A DNA stretch of 54,363 bases from Bacteroidales bacterium (GTDB lineage: Bacteria > Bacteroidota > Bacteroidia > Bacteroidales > UBA932), in NCBI GenBank assembly GCA_017471965.1, contig JAFURF010000021.1, positions 1 through 54,363 on the forward strand, in the 5' to 3' direction. Under the pieces are notes generated by a model, which had not been told where the DNA came from, searched no databases, and saw only the letters and a program-made list of their open reading frames with translations. The position numbers were made by a program, and so were the translations under genes. Each line of letters starts with the position of its first letter. Position 1 is the first letter of the stretch. Below are positions 1 to 8,055 of this stretch, piece after piece.

Positions 1-10
1 GAATAATATC

Positions 11-484
11 ATGGCACAGGAAATCGAAAGAAAATTCTTGGTTGCAGGCGACTTCAAGCCGTTTGCAAAGAAGGCGACCCGCATCACTCAGGGTTATCTC
101 AGTTCAGTTCCTGAACGCACTGTACGTGTCCGCGTAAAGGGCGAGAAGGGATTCATCACCATCAAGGGAATCGGTTCTGAGAGCGGTGCAAGCCGTTTCG
201 AGTGGGAGAAGGAGATACCTGTGGCAGAAGTTCAGGAACTCCTCAAGATCTGTGAGCCAGGCGTGATCGACAAGACACGTTATCTCGTTGAGGCCGGAGA
301 GCACACCTACGAGGTGGACGAGTTCTACGGTGACAACGAAGGTCTTACAGTGGCAGAGGTGGAACTTTCTTCTGAGGACGAGGCTTTCGCAAAGCCTGAG
401 TGGCTCGGTGAGGAAGTGACAGGAGATGTGAAGTACTACAACTCCATGCTTATGAAGAACCCTTATAAGAATTGGGCTAAATAA
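11..484 (+). CDS. CYTH domain protein (class IV adenylate cyclase / triphosphatase fold)
   Basis: This is a 157-residue soluble protein that opens with EIERKFL at residues 4-10, the ExExK signature of the CYTH fold. Further charged tunnel residues follow: RVRVKGEKGFITIK, FEWEKEIP, KTRYLV and the acidic stretch YEVDEFYG...TVAEVEL. Bacterial single-domain CYTH proteins of this size are mostly inorganic triphosphatases or related metal-dependent phosphohydrolases acting in the cytoplasm. The length fits a complete gene and there is no signal peptide. The next gene on the same strand starts about 100 bp downstream, across an inverted repeat, so co-transcription is uncertain. The family call is firm. 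The substrate (tripolyphosphate, thiamine triphosphate or another) cannot be read from the sequence. Confidence 0.85.
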   Translation: MAQEIERKFLVAGDFKPFAKKATRITQGYLSSVPERTVRVRVKGEKGFITIKGIGSESGASRFEWEKEIPVAEVQELLKICEPGVIDKTRYLVEAGEHTYEVDEFYGDNEGLTVAEVELSSEDEAFAKPEWLGEEVTGDVKYYNSMLMKNPYKNWAK

Positions 485-497
485 ATCGTTTTGGGAT

Positions 498-558
498 CCT
501 CCGCATCTTCGGATGTGGCATCTTAGGTTGAATTTCAGGCCATGCCTGGATGCGGAGG
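498..558 (+). promoter_or_regulatory. Inverted repeat in the leader of the DASS transporter gene
   Basis: CCTCCGCATC at 498-507 is perfectly matched by GATGCGGAGG at 549-558, with a second GGCAT/ATGCC pairing possible inside. The structure covers an in-frame upstream ATG at 542 and ends 25 bp before the preferred start at 584. It could be a weak terminator after the CYTH gene or a leader structure. No T-run follows, so its role is open. Confidence 0.4.
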
Positions 559-583
559 GTCTTTAAAATTAAAGACATCAACT

Positions 584-2194
584 ATGACCGATAAGACAAC
601 CGAACTTGAACAGGAGCAGGTCTTTGACCCGCTGGACATGAACAACTACAAGGTCGAGAAACTCCCTAAGATGGAGAAGTCCGGCTTTGAGAAATGGATG
701 GCGCGCCTTGGAGGACCGATTGCAGCCATTGTTTTCGTCCTCATATACTGGGTGATCGACATCCCTCTCTTCGACAATCTCGATTTCTCCGGCCTTTCGA
801 GCAAGGCTCAGGCAAGGTTGGACGTGATAGGGGAGGCCGCCTTCATCAGGGCCTGCTATGCGATGCTTGCAATCTTCTGTGCTTCCATTGTGCTTTGGAT
901 CACGGAGGCCGTACAGAGTTACCTCACTTCCCTGATGGTGATCCTGTCCGTGGTGCTTTGCGGAGTGACTACCCAGAAAGAGGCTTTCGCCCAACTGGGA
1001 CACCCTGTGATGTGGCTGAACATCCTCTCTTTTGTCCTTGCCAGCATGCTCGTCAAGACCCGCGTGGCAAAGAGGTTCGCCCTTTGGTTCGTGCTGAAGT
1101 TCGGAAAGAGTGCTACCGGCATATTCTTCAGTTTTCTGGTGATCAATGTCGTTCTGTCGATGTTCATTTCCGCTACTACCGTCAAGGCGACTATACTTCT
1201 GCCGATATTCATGGTCGTAGCAGCAATATTCGGAGCAAGTCAGGGCAACAGGAACAATTTCGGCCGAAACCTTGTCCTCCAGAATCTTTTTCAGATAAAT
1301 GTCGGTGCCAGCGCCTTCATGACGGGCTCTGGTGCGAATCTTCTTGCCGTGTCACTCCTTATGGGAGCATACAGTTCAGTTTCGGTGATATATGCTGACT
1401 GGCTTGTTGCGGCATTCCCTCTTGCGATGATACTTCTTCTTATCGGATGGTTCATCGGCGTGAAGGTCATATTCCCTTTGAAACCGGAAGAGCGTCAGCC
1501 TCAGATCCAGGGTGGAATGGAGCGCCTGCGTCATGAACTTGAATCCATGGGATCCATGAAGATGGAAGAGTACAAGTCCATCGCCATATTCGTCGGAGTA
1601 CTCGTGATGTGGGTTACCGAGAGCCTGCATGGCATCTCTGCGGAAGTCGTGGTACTTATCGGTGCCATCATTGCTCTGATGCCGGGAATCGGTGTAGTCA
1701 AGTGGAATGATGTAGATATCCCATGGCACCTGATGATCTTCTCGGCAGGAGCGTATGTGATCGGATCCGGCCTCAATGCCACAGACCTGCCAGCGATGAT
1801 GGTAGGTGCAGGAATGGACGCGCTGGGCATCACATCCCAGACTCCTTTCTTCGTTCTTTACCTTCTCCTGACCGGACTCATGCTTTTCAGTGCCCTTATC
1901 TTCCAGTCCAAGAACATGAGGACCCTTGTCTTCGTGCCTATCGCCATAGGAGTGGAGCAGCAGTTCGGCTTCCCGCCGCTCAGCCTCTCGTTCCCTGTGT
2001 CCCTTCTGATCGAACATGTCTACGTGCTGCCGTTCAACAGCAAGCCTGCAGCGCTGCTGTATACCACCAACCATTACAGTTGGAGCGACACCTTCAAGTT
2101 CGGTATCACAATGATGCTCATAGCATGGATTATGATACTCATCTGGGGGCAGACCGTCCTCCATTGGCTTGGTTATACACCAGGACTGTTCTAA
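584..2194 (+). CDS. DASS/SLC13-type sodium:anion symporter
   Basis: A 536-residue polytopic membrane protein with about a dozen hydrophobic segments, for example PIAAIVFVLIYWVIDIPLF, FLVINVVLSMFISATTVKAT and FGITMMLIAWIMILIWG. Two related re-entrant regions, GASAFMTGSGANLLAVSLL and LPFNSKPAALLY, correspond to the paired anion/sodium-binding loops of the divalent anion:sodium symporter family. Members import di- and tricarboxylates, sulfate or related anions through the inner membrane. ATG at 584 is preferred over the in-frame ATG at 542, because the extra residues MPGCGGSLKLKTST are unlike the family and fall inside a leader hairpin. The following membrane-protein gene starts 11 bp after the stop and is probably co-transcribed. 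The exact substrate is not determinable. Confidence 0.85.
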   Translation: MTDKTTELEQEQVFDPLDMNNYKVEKLPKMEKSGFEKWMARLGGPIAAIVFVLIYWVIDIPLFDNLDFSGLSSKAQARLDVIGEAAFIRACYAMLAIFCASIVLWITEAVQSYLTSLMVILSVVLCGVTTQKEAFAQLGHPVMWLNILSFVLASMLVKTRVAKRFALWFVLKFGKSATGIFFSFLVINVVLSMFISATTVKATILLPIFMVVAAIFGASQGNRNNFGRNLVLQNLFQINVGASAFMTGSGANLLAVSLLMGAYSSVSVIYADWLVAAFPLAMILLLIGWFIGVKVIFPLKPEERQPQIQGGMERLRHELESMGSMKMEEYKSIAIFVGVLVMWVTESLHGISAEVVVLIGAIIALMPGIGVVKWNDVDIPWHLMIFSAGAYVIGSGLNATDLPAMMVGAGMDALGITSQTPFFVLYLLLTGLMLFSALIFQSKNMRTLVFVPIAIGVEQQFGFPPLSLSFPVSLLIEHVYVLPFNSKPAALLYTTNHYSWSDTFKFGITMMLIAWIMILIWGQTVLHWLGYTPGLF

Positions 2195-2205
2195 TGTCAT
2201 AGAAT

Positions 2206-3666
2206 ATGATATCGATAAAGGCAAAGAAACACGACAGTTTTTCCGTCGAATTCAAGTTCGGATTCGACTGCAAGGAAGACGGAATACGCGATGACTTCTC
2301 GGTCAACGCATGGGTCTTTGTGCCCAACAGTCTGGACATCAATCCGGAGAACTACGGCAAGAAGCAGTTCTACCGCGATATAAAGTCCAATGTCCGTCTC
2401 ATAACTCCTGTCTATCTGATGCGGGATATCGCACAGGACTCATCTTTGCCTTTGACCTCCTTGCGTAGGGCTCTGGAGCGGATCGTCTCCAGCCCCGAGC
2501 ATCCGGACCTGGATTCTTATCAATACCATCTGAAGATGTTCGGCGCCATATTCAAGAGCGCATTGCGTGACCAGGCGGCCCACCTTCAGAATGCCAGATC
2601 TCTTGAATCAGCCACCTATCTTGTCGAGGACTATGTCGGAAGCACCAAGGAAGTGTTGAGGAAGTTCAGGGCTCTGTATCAGATCATAGATGTCCCGACT
2701 GTCTCCGACAATGTCCGCAGTTATTTCCGTCTTTGCGACGAGTTCATGAGCCATGTGGTGGAAATGAGGACAATACGTATCATACGCTCCATAGACAGGT
2801 CTCTCAACAGCGGAGTCTACACCGATATCCGGAAGGAGTTCATGAACCTGATTCTCGATGAGAGAAGGTACAAGACAGAGAATGCCTACGGAATGCTTGA
2901 CAATGATGCAGCCCACAACCGGAGCCTCGTCTATCATCACGGAATGCTGAAGAAGTTCATCGAGAGCGAACTGTATATCCACCTCGACAAGAAGAAGGAC
3001 GGAGTTGCGGTCGAGCAGATATACTACAGCATAGCGGCAGGTGCGGCGATGATCTTCGCCACTGCGGTGGCATGGTATACTCAGGTGAAATACGGAAACA
3101 TCACCTGGCCCCTGTTCATTGTCCTTGTGGTAAGTTACATGCTCAAGGACCGCATCAAGGACCTTCTGCGATATTACTTCGCCCATAAACTGGGCAACAA
3201 ATACTATGACAAGAAAGCCACCATCACCATCGGAAAGAACCGTGTGGGGGTCATAAAGGAAGGCTTTGACTTCATTTCCATCGACAAGACTCCATCAGAG
3301 GTGCTCAAGTTGCGCGGGAGAGCGTCTTCTGTCGAGGACGAGTCACGGATCTTTGACGAGAAGGTCATGCTTTACCGTAAGCATCTGACCATCGACGATG
3401 TAGCGCTGGCCGCTAACGACGACTATCCGATGCGGGGCATCAACGAAATCATGCGTCTGCACATGACCCGCTTCACCCACAAGATGGACAATCCTAGTGT
3501 TCCGGTCGACACCCTGGATGAAGAAGGCAACATAACATCGGTCCGTGTGGAGAAACTTTACTATGTCAATATAATTTTCCAACTTCAGCATGACGGGGAG
3601 ACCGAATATCATCATTTCCGCATCACGATGACCCGCAACGGTATCCTCTCTATCAACGAAATCTGA
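2206..3666 (+). CDS. Uncharacterised two-TM membrane protein
   Basis: No family is recognised for this 486-residue protein. Residues 1-265 are soluble, charged and rich in predicted helices. Two adjacent membrane segments follow at about 272-310 (SIAAGAAMIFATAVAWY and WPLFIVLVVSYML), then the basic KDRIKDLLRYYF. The C-terminal 160 residues are again soluble, with several beta-like stretches ending in YYVNIIFQLQ and FRITMTRNGILSINEI. The topology suggests two cytoplasmic domains joined by a membrane hairpin. The gene starts 11 bp after the transporter stop, so the two probably share a transcript and could be functionally linked. There is no signal peptide and no catalytic motif that I can see. 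Confidence 0.7.
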   Translation: MISIKAKKHDSFSVEFKFGFDCKEDGIRDDFSVNAWVFVPNSLDINPENYGKKQFYRDIKSNVRLITPVYLMRDIAQDSSLPLTSLRRALERIVSSPEHPDLDSYQYHLKMFGAIFKSALRDQAAHLQNARSLESATYLVEDYVGSTKEVLRKFRALYQIIDVPTVSDNVRSYFRLCDEFMSHVVEMRTIRIIRSIDRSLNSGVYTDIRKEFMNLILDERRYKTENAYGMLDNDAAHNRSLVYHHGMLKKFIESELYIHLDKKKDGVAVEQIYYSIAAGAAMIFATAVAWYTQVKYGNITWPLFIVLVVSYMLKDRIKDLLRYYFAHKLGNKYYDKKATITIGKNRVGVIKEGFDFISIDKTPSEVLKLRGRASSVEDESRIFDEKVMLYRKHLTIDDVALAANDDYPMRGINEIMRLHMTRFTHKMDNPSVPVDTLDEEGNITSVRVEKLYYVNIIFQLQHDGETEYHHFRITMTRNGILSINEI

Positions 3667-3868
3667 TCTGCGTGATCTGTAATTGCCTGATTCATAGTGA
3701 TTTGTTGTAGGTGTCCTGCCGGCCCGGTCCTGCAGGACGATGAGTTATCTTGTTGTCTGATAGCGGTTTATGCTACACAGCCATTCTAATTTTCTAAAAT
3801 AACGTTACAGGTTATCAGAAAAATGCGTATTTTTGAAAGATTTTAGAATTCAATCAATTATCAGATAT
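3667..3868 (+). promoter_or_regulatory. Intergenic region with a hairpin and a promoter for the 3869 gene
   Basis: GTCCTGC (3713-3719) and GCAGGAC (3732-3738) form a 7-bp hairpin after the upstream stop. TATTTTTG at 3828-3835 matches the Bacteroidetes -7 consensus TAnnTTTG and would start transcription near 3842, about 27 nt before the ATG at 3869. No clear -33 TTG is visible. Confidence 0.5.
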
Positions 3869-6109
3869 ATGGCAATCATCAACAAAGACCGAAAGTACAA
3901 GTGGGAGTTCGAGAGCATCGGAGGCTCCACACGTGTAAGGATTACATCAGGCGAAGACATCGCTCACCTTCATGAACTCGATCCGAAGATGTGGACTGTC
4001 CTTTCATGTCCGGTGAAGGGACTTGAAATCAGTGAGAAGAGTCTCTCATATATGGACACCGATTCTGACGGAAAGATCAGGGTGAATGACGTCGTCGCGA
4101 CATCCCAATGGATGACAGGTGCATTGAAGAATGCGGACCTTCTTCTCGCAGGCAAGGATTCTCTGGACATCAATGACCTGAATCCTGATAATGAGGCAGG
4201 CCGCAAACTCTACAATTCCGCTAAGCAGATCCTGACCAACCTCGGAAAGGAGGGTACGGTCATTTCCCTTGCCGAGACCGCTGACATCGCGGCTATCTTT
4301 GCGAAGACACGTTTCAATGGTGACGGAGTCATCACCGAGGCTTCGGCAGATGATGCGGAAGGTAAGGGCGCAGTTGCTGCTGCTCTCGCTGCCTTCGGTG
4401 GCGTGGCGGACAGAAGCGGTGCCATGGGACTGAATGCTGAACTTATAGAGACCTTCTACAAGACCCTTGCAGACTATGCTGCATGGCAGGCTTCGGCAGT
4501 CGAGGCTCCTTTCGGAGACCAGACCGATGCGGTGATCTCTGCTTACAACGCCCTTGATGCCAAGGTCAAGGATTTCTTCATGCGTTCAAGACTCGCAGCA
4601 TTCTCTCCGGACAGTTCGGGAGCACTCGATGTGCAGACTGCTCAGATCCAGGCCATCAGTGCCGAGAACCTTACTTCCAAGACAGACGAGATATCATCAT
4701 ATCCTCTTGCACGCCTCACAGGAAAGGCCGAGATCGACCTTACCGCACCGGTCAATCCTGCATGGGCTGCACAGTTTGAACTCGTAAGGTCTGTCGCTTT
4801 CGCTGACCTCAAGGTCCTGACCGAAGAGGATTGGACTGCTGTGGGGGCAAAATCTGCTGCATATACCGCATGGAAGGGTGCCAAGGCCGGTGCTGCAGTC
4901 GAGGCATTAGGACTCGATACTGTAAAGAATCTTCTCGCGCAGGACAAGAAGGCATATCTCCTGGACCTCGTGGCTCAGGATGCTGCACTTTCAGAGGATG
5001 CTGCAAACATAGAGATGGTGGACAAGTTTCTTCATGTCCTTCGCGACTTCTACCGCCTTCTCCGCAACTTCGTGACCCTTCATGACTTCTATGACAAGGA
5101 CAGGAAGGTCTGCGCCATCTTCCAGTCAGGAAAACTCATCATCGACCAGAGGGAGTGCAGATTCTGTATGCCGGTTGCTGATATGGCCAAGCATAACGCT
5201 TCTGCCGCGACAAGCGGAATGTTCCTCGTGTACTGCGACTGCACCACAAAGACAAAACCTGGCAAACTCTCTATCGTTGCTGCAGTCACTGTGGGTGACA
5301 TAGGTGACCTCATCGTCGGCAAGAACGCACTTTATTATGACAATGCCGGCGAGGAATGGGATGCGGTGATCACCAAGATCGTAGACAACCCTATAAGCAT
5401 AGCACAGTCATTCTGGTCTCCATATCGCAGGATGGCGAAAGTGGTGGAGAACCTGATCACCAAGAATGCGGCCGACAAGGATGCAAAGATGATGGCTGAT
5501 GCTACCGCAAAGATAAATGCAGCACCTGCTGCGGCGGCCACTGCAGATCCGAAGGCTCCTGCACAGCCTTTCGACATCGGTAAATTCGCCGGTATCTTTG
5601 CTGCCTTGGGAATGGCATTGGGCATGATCGGAACGGCCCTTACCAACATATTCGGGGGGCTTCTGAATATGCCTTGGTGGAAGATCATCATTGTCTTCGT
5701 TGCCATCATGCTCATCATTTCAGGCCCTGCGATGGTGCTGGCATGGCTCAAACTCCGCCGTCGAAACATTGCTCCTCTTCTTAATGCCAACGGATGGGCC
5801 GTCAATGCCGCGTCGAAGATCAGCATACCGTTCGGTGAGACGCTCACAGACATTGCCAAGTTCCCTAAGTTGAAACTAAAGGATCCATATGCAAAGAAAG
5901 GTCTTGCTCCATGGAAGGCATGGTGCATCTCTCTCGCCGCCCTTGTGGTGGTTGCAGGCGGACTCTGGCTTTTCAACCTTCTTTCATGGGCTGGTCTGAA
6001 ATCACCGCTCCCTCGTTACAACAAGCCTGAGGCTGTAGAGGAAGTTGTCGTCGAGTGTGCTTCCGATTCTCTTGCCGTTACAGACACGACTGCAGTCATT
6101 GCAGAGTAG
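3869..6109 (+). CDS. Uncharacterised membrane protein with EF-hand-like loops
   Basis: A 746-residue protein of no recognised family. A calcium-loop-like motif, DTDSDGKIRVND, begins near residue 63, and a second, weaker one, FNGDGVITEASADD, lies near residue 150. This is EF-hand/dockerin-style spacing. The middle is Ala-rich and predicted helical. Residues about 575-635 contain two hydrophobic stretches, including IIIVFVAIMLIISGPAMVLAW, and another lies near 690-712 (WCISLAALVVVAGGLWLF). The tail after it is acidic. There is no N-terminal signal peptide, so the first 570 residues are probably cytoplasmic. ATG at 3869 is chosen because it follows a good -7 box by a normal leader. The upstream in-frame codon at 3833 overlaps that box. 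The gene ends just before a strong hairpin. Confidence 0.7.
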   Translation: MAIINKDRKYKWEFESIGGSTRVRITSGEDIAHLHELDPKMWTVLSCPVKGLEISEKSLSYMDTDSDGKIRVNDVVATSQWMTGALKNADLLLAGKDSLDINDLNPDNEAGRKLYNSAKQILTNLGKEGTVISLAETADIAAIFAKTRFNGDGVITEASADDAEGKGAVAAALAAFGGVADRSGAMGLNAELIETFYKTLADYAAWQASAVEAPFGDQTDAVISAYNALDAKVKDFFMRSRLAAFSPDSSGALDVQTAQIQAISAENLTSKTDEISSYPLARLTGKAEIDLTAPVNPAWAAQFELVRSVAFADLKVLTEEDWTAVGAKSAAYTAWKGAKAGAAVEALGLDTVKNLLAQDKKAYLLDLVAQDAALSEDAANIEMVDKFLHVLRDFYRLLRNFVTLHDFYDKDRKVCAIFQSGKLIIDQRECRFCMPVADMAKHNASAATSGMFLVYCDCTTKTKPGKLSIVAAVTVGDIGDLIVGKNALYYDNAGEEWDAVITKIVDNPISIAQSFWSPYRRMAKVVENLITKNAADKDAKMMADATAKINAAPAAAATADPKAPAQPFDIGKFAGIFAALGMALGMIGTALTNIFGGLLNMPWWKIIIVFVAIMLIISGPAMVLAWLKLRRRNIAPLLNANGWAVNAASKISIPFGETLTDIAKFPKLKLKDPYAKKGLAPWKAWCISLAALVVVAGGLWLFNLLSWAGLKSPLPRYNKPEAVEEVVVECASDSLAVTDTTAVIAE

Positions 6110-6117
6110 TGATATCT

Positions 6118-6151
6118 ACAGTACGCCATACCGGTCGGTATGGCGTACTGT
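6118..6151. terminator. Bidirectional hairpin terminator
   Basis: A perfect 15-bp inverted repeat (6118-6132 and 6137-6151) with a GGTC loop sits between two convergent genes, the plus-strand gene ending at 6109 and ferritin ending at 6156. Its position and symmetry suit termination in both directions, although no long T-run follows on either side. Confidence 0.75.
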
Positions 6152-6155
6152 GTAA

Positions 6156-6641
6156 CTATTCCTTTCTTCGTCCCATCTGCGCATTCATGAATGGCAGAGC
6201 ATTCTCTCCTGCAGCCTTGAGCCTGTCCACAACCCCGCCGAACAAGGCTTCCTCTTCCACCTGCTCGTCTACGAAGGTCCTGAAGAAGTTCTCCGTCGCG
6301 AAGTCCTGTTCCTCGATGGCGTGAAGCACTATCTTGTCAATCATCTTCGATACCATCTTCTCCTGACTGAGTGAGTGCTCGAACACTTCTGTCACCGAAC
6401 CCCATCCTTCCGGCACAAGATTGATCATCTGAAGTTTTACCTTGCCGCCTCTGTCGGTCAGGAAGTCTGCCATCCTGGTCGCATGTTCTCTTTCTTCGTC
6501 CGAATGGCATCTGAGCCAATGGGCAAATCCGTCCCAGCCCTGAGCCTTAAGGAAATAAGACATCTGGAGATAAAGTTGTGAAGACCATAATTCGGCAGTG
6601 ATCTGGTCATTGACCACCTTCTGCAATTTACTTGAAATCAT
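6156..6641 (-). CDS. ftnA: Ferritin (non-haem iron storage)
   Basis: A 161-residue four-helix protein. Candidate ferroxidase ligands sit at the spacing of bacterial FtnA: E17, E50, H53 (in SDEEREHA), E94 and E130. The region WSSQLYLQMSYFLKAQGWDGFAHW is typical of the family's helix A/B. It would oxidise and store iron as a 24-subunit cytoplasmic shell. The start is ATG at 6641 (MISSKLQ). The frame stays open further upstream, but that extension runs into the 3' end of hutI and is not ferritin-like. The gene lies 80 bp downstream of hutI on the same strand with no clear promoter between, so read-through from hutI is possible. It faces the 3869 gene across a strong hairpin. Confidence 0.93.
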   Translation of the reverse strand: MISSKLQKVVNDQITAELWSSQLYLQMSYFLKAQGWDGFAHWLRCHSDEEREHATRMADFLTDRGGKVKLQMINLVPEGWGSVTEVFEHSLSQEKMVSKMIDKIVLHAIEEQDFATENFFRTFVDEQVEEEALFGGVVDRLKAAGENALPFMNAQMGRRKE

Positions 6642-6721
6642 GACTATTTGCTTTAAAAGTTCGTTGGAGCCCTTCATTGCAAGTGCAGTGCCATTTTCTG
6701 TCACGGCCTGTTCAATCTGCG

Positions 6722-8044
6722 TTAAATGACGCGCTGTCCGTTCAGAAGCACCTGTTCGATGACAGGGGTCTGGTGGCTGTATGGGATGAAGGCGAGAGAC
6801 GGAACCGGTCTGGTGATGATCAGGTTGGCCTTCTTGCCGACTGTGACCGATCCCAGGATGTCGCTCACGCCCATGGCATATGCCGAGTTGATTGTGCAGG
6901 CGTTGAAAGACTGCTCCGGAGTCAGACGCATCCTGATACATCCCAGAGCCATCACGAACCTCATGTTTCCGCTCGGGCTCGATCCCGGGTTGTAATCAGA
7001 TGCGAGGGCTACCGGCAGGCCAGCCTCGATGTAGTCCTTTGCCCTGCCGTATGGGAGCCCGAGGAAGAATGAGCAGCCGGGCAGCATGGTCGGCATGGTC
7101 ACGCTTCCGCGCAGTGCCTCGATTTCAGCATCGGTGGTCTTTTCAAGGTGGTCGACTGAAAGCGCGTTGTGCTTTACGCCGACCTGTACTCCACCCGATA
7201 CTTCAAGTTCATTGGCGTGAATCTTAGGGGTGATGCCATATTTTGCAGCCTCGGTCAGTATCCGGTCTGTTTCTTCCACCGTGAAGAATCCTGTGTCGCA
7301 GAATACATCCACGAAGTCTGCAAGTTCCTCTTCCGCCACTCTCGGGAGCATCTCGTTACAGATAAGGTCCACATATTCGCTCTGTCGGCCTCTGTATGCA
7401 CGTCCTACAGCGTGAGCACCCAGGAAGTTGGCCTTGACGGTGACAGGAGATGTCTCCTTTATGCGTCTTATGACGCGGAGCATCTTCAGTTCATCTTCGA
7501 CTGTCAGTCCGTATCCGCTCTTGATCTCGACCGCTCCTGTACCCATGGCCATGATCTCATTCACTCTCTCCATGGACTGACGATAGAGTTCGTCCTCTGA
7601 AGTTTCGTGCAGAAGGTCGGCACTGTTGAGGATACCGCCGCCGCGGGCCGCAATCTCTTCGTAACTGAGACCGGCGATCTTGTCGCGGAATTCTCCGTCC
7701 CTGCATCCGGCATAGACGATATGGGTGTGACTGTCGCAGAAGGCAGGCATCACAAAGCCTCCCTTCGCATCTATGAACTCCACGTCAGCGGCATTATGGG
7801 ATTCCAAAACGACCCCTCCCACTTCGTGGGCCCCTCCCCCTGCGGCCAGGGGGGTAGCACGGTTTTGGAATCCCATAATGCCGCTGACTTCCATTTCACC
7901 GAACTCCGAGATGATCCCGTCTTCGATCACGAGATATGCATTCTCAATGCACTTCACCTGATTCATCTGCGACCCTTCCAGACGTCTGACGTCAGAGGGC
8001 AGGATTCCCGCCAGCGTACCTATATTGTAGATTATTTTCTTCAT
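6722..8044 (-). CDS. hutI: Imidazolonepropionase, carrying an in-frame palindromic insertion
   Basis: HutI hydrolyses 4-imidazolone-5-propanoate to N-formimino-glutamate, the third step of histidine degradation, in the cytoplasm. The amidohydrolase signature DSHTHIVYAG, the metal/substrate blocks HANELEVSGG and SVDHLE, and ASDYNPGSSPSGN are all present, so the enzyme looks catalytically intact. At 440 residues it is about 25-35 longer than typical HutI proteins. The excess is residues 53-87, encoded by a 105-bp GC-rich palindromic element (7784-7888) that keeps the frame. It lies in the variable small beta-domain just before the metal-binding strand, where family members differ in length. The start is 11 bp after the stop of a truncated DUF1016 gene. 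It is separated from ftcD-hutU-hutH by plus-strand accessory genes. Confidence 0.93.
   Translation of the reverse strand: MKKIIYNIGTLAGILPSDVRRLEGSQMNQVKCIENAYLVIEDGIISEFGEMEVSGIMGFQNRATPLAAGGGAHEVGGVVLESHNAADVEFIDAKGGFVMPAFCDSHTHIVYAGCRDGEFRDKIAGLSYEEIAARGGGILNSADLLHETSEDELYRQSMERVNEIMAMGTGAVEIKSGYGLTVEDELKMLRVIRRIKETSPVTVKANFLGAHAVGRAYRGRQSEYVDLICNEMLPRVAEEELADFVDVFCDTGFFTVEETDRILTEAAKYGITPKIHANELEVSGGVQVGVKHNALSVDHLEKTTDAEIEALRGSVTMPTMLPGCSFFLGLPYGRAKDYIEAGLPVALASDYNPGSSPSGNMRFVMALGCIRMRLTPEQSFNACTINSAYAMGVSDILGSVTVGKKANLIITRPVPSLAFIPYSHQTPVIEQVLLNGQRVI
7784..7888. repeat. GC-rich palindromic element, copy 1 (inside hutI)
   Basis: Two perfectly complementary 27-nt arms (7784-7810 and 7862-7888) enclose a 51-nt GC-rich core. 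The core contains its own small hairpins, CCCAC/GTGGG and CCCCTG/CAGGGG. About 29 nt of the core, around GGGCCCACGAAGTGGG on the minus strand, recurs almost unchanged at 10488-10517. Inner arm blocks TGGAAT and ATGC are also shared with that second copy, while the outer arm sequences differ. The total length is a multiple of three and contains no stop in the hutI frame. The repeat family is not recognised. Confidence 0.85.
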
Positions 8045-8055
8045 TATACGATTTC

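Noticed and set aside
542-583. Upstream in-frame ATG of the DASS transporter
   Set aside because: The added residues are low-quality (MPGCGGSLKLKTST) and lie within the leader inverted repeat; ATG 584 gives a normal N-terminus.
7784-7888. Possibility that the hutI palindrome marks a frameshift or pseudogene
   Set aside because: The insertion is a multiple of three, contains no stop, and all catalytic blocks downstream are intact.
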